Source: Pseudoneurospora amorphoporcata (lineage: Eukaryota; Ascomycota; Sordariomycetes; Sordariales; Sordariaceae). From it: a stretch of 30,872 nucleotides of DNA. This document shows, one piece after another, positions 30,032 through 30,872 of this stretch (the first letter of the stretch is position 1; every line of letters begins with the position of its first letter). The translations under genes were made by a program, and so were the position numbers. The notes under the pieces were generated by a model. It did not search any database and was not told the DNA's origin. It saw nothing but the letters and a program-made list of their open reading frames with translations. Location of the stretch: the NCBI GenBank assembly GCA_033297205.1, contig MU859345.1:1-30872 (forward strand). Direction: 5' to 3'.

Positions 30032-30756
30032 TTGCGGTGGTGAGGTGATAGCCGTTGAGCCCCTACCCATCGTCAGTCGGCCTTTCTGGGTGTCGGAGCG
30101 AGGTTGTACGGCACGGTTCCCATCAGCGTTCAAGACATGATACCCTGGCTACCTCTTGTTCTTTTCAATTCTTTTGATCTAGCATTGCATCGCCCCTCTG
30201 ATTTTTTTCATACTTGTTACCGAGGGACATCTTTTGGGTCCGGCATTGTAGGATATATGTACAACAAAGCACATACACTTCGTGTATATACCAACAATTT
30301 TCTCGTTATAGATAGTCATTGCAATGGGTATAGCAAGACGGGTAAGCTAAGATGGGTGAACCGGCGCAACATGTACTCTGACGTGCGTGACCTTACCTGC
30401 GGTGACGACATGGATGAAAATAAGGTGTAGTCTAAGTGCTAACAAGCTGCTTACCGATGTCATAATACTCACTACCATATCCCGCCTGTGCTTTCCCATG
30501 TTTTCTTTTTGTATCTTCTGATTTTCCCCAGGTTCGCTTGGAAGACATATCATTTCTTGCTCACATGTTACCCTCCAGGTGCCATGCGCATTTTGTCAAA
30601 CTGTTGTGAAGCATCTCATTTTAGTCTATGGTTGGTAATCCGAAGTCGCACACCGCACTATCGTTAGGCATGTTATCAAGCACGGTAGCTTTTTGCGATA
30701 TGGCGAGAAAGCGAGATATATCAGCAAATAAATACTAATCATACATCTATATTTTC

Positions 30757-30757
<1 letters not shown>
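30032..30757. other. 3' flank of transcription factor gene
   Basis: About 730 bp after the stop codon. No coding frame is credible. The sequence becomes more AT-rich towards the right edge and ends with an AATAAA hexamer at 30727-30732, directly before the poly(A) run listed separately. Confidence 0.6.
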
Positions 30758-30821
<64 letters not shown>

Positions 30822-30843
30822 ACAAATAAAAAAAAAAAAAAAA
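30727..30843 (+). repeat. AATAAA followed by 63 consecutive A and a second A16 run
   Basis: The hexamer AATAAA (30727-30732) is followed 25 bases later by 63 uninterrupted A (30758-30820), then CACAAAT and 16 more A (30828-30843). The spacing between AATAAA and the A run is that of a natural cleavage and polyadenylation site, so the segment resembles the 3' end of a retroposed, polyadenylated RNA (a LINE-type element or processed transcript). A slippage-expanded A microsatellite or an assembly artefact is also possible. Confidence 0.6.
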
Positions 30844-30872
30844 GGACAGATAAAATAAAAGGGTTTTTTAAT

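Noticed and set aside
30626..30823. Minus-strand frame starting with a long phenylalanine run
   Set aside because: It is a translation of the poly(A) run and not a protein.
1..30872. CRISPR array, bacterial operon or secondary-metabolite cluster
   Set aside because: No regularly spaced direct repeats, no prokaryotic gene organisation, and no polyketide synthase, peptide synthetase or terpene cyclase motifs were found.

Overview
The window is a piece of nuclear chromosome from a filamentous ascomycete (Pezizomycotina), most likely a Sordariomycete of the Neurospora/Sordaria/Podospora type. The evidence is: short spliceosomal introns (about 48-200 bp) with GT...AG ends and CTAAC/CTGAC-type branch sites; a homoaconitase of the fungal alpha-aminoadipate lysine pathway; two Zn2Cys6 transcription factors; a SAT4/rhodopsin-domain membrane protein and a family-2 heme peroxidase, all typical of these fungi; and an AT-rich repeat block whose repeat copies differ mostly by transitions, as expected from RIP (repeat-induced point mutation). 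The genus is inference.

Layout. 1-2.8 kb is an AT-rich graveyard of transposon or LTR fragments: inverted repeats, a foldback, a 24-bp tandem repeat, and hairpins with changing stems but a constant loop. There is a sharp switch to GC-rich DNA at about 2.8 kb. 2.8-3.35 kb holds a glycine-rich coding-like fragment of unknown status. 3.5-5.0 kb (-) is a five-exon SAT4-type seven-helix membrane protein. 6.77-8.23 kb (+) is NOB1 (20S pre-rRNA D-site endonuclease, three exons). 8.23-10.27 kb is non-coding with a degenerate minisatellite and simple repeats. 10.28-10.54 kb (-) is NOP10 (H/ACA snoRNP, two exons, 66 aa). 11.27-11.58 kb is a diverged tandem duplication of about 151 bp. 11.82-12.21 kb (+) is a small cysteine-rich protein. 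12.57-12.66 kb (+) is an intron-containing tRNA-Glu(CUC). 12.90-14.09 kb (-) is a heme-thiolate haloperoxidase-family protein (three exons). 14.85-17.53 kb (-) is a Zn2Cys6 transcription factor. 17.5-21.45 kb shows no convincing gene. 21.45-22.51 kb (+) is a FIG1-like four-helix membrane protein. 23.09-25.50 kb (-) is mitochondrial homoaconitase (LYS4), with a palindromic pair of CPC1/GCN4-type half sites upstream. 27.25-30.03 kb (+) is a second Zn2Cys6 factor (four exons). The window ends in an AATAAA followed by 63 consecutive A, which looks like a retroposed polyadenylated 3' end.

How the genes relate. This is an ordinary fungal gene neighbourhood, not an operon or an obvious secondary-metabolite cluster. 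Two genes (NOB1, NOP10) both serve ribosome biogenesis but converge with 2 kb between them. The two transcription factors have no target visible from sequence alone. I found no clear new defence or biosynthetic system. The least explained structures are the hairpin series at 2.23-2.44 kb, the diverged duplication at 11.3-11.6 kb, the cysteine-rich small protein, and the poly(A)-ended segment at the right edge. Exon coordinates were derived by hand from reading frames and splice signals.
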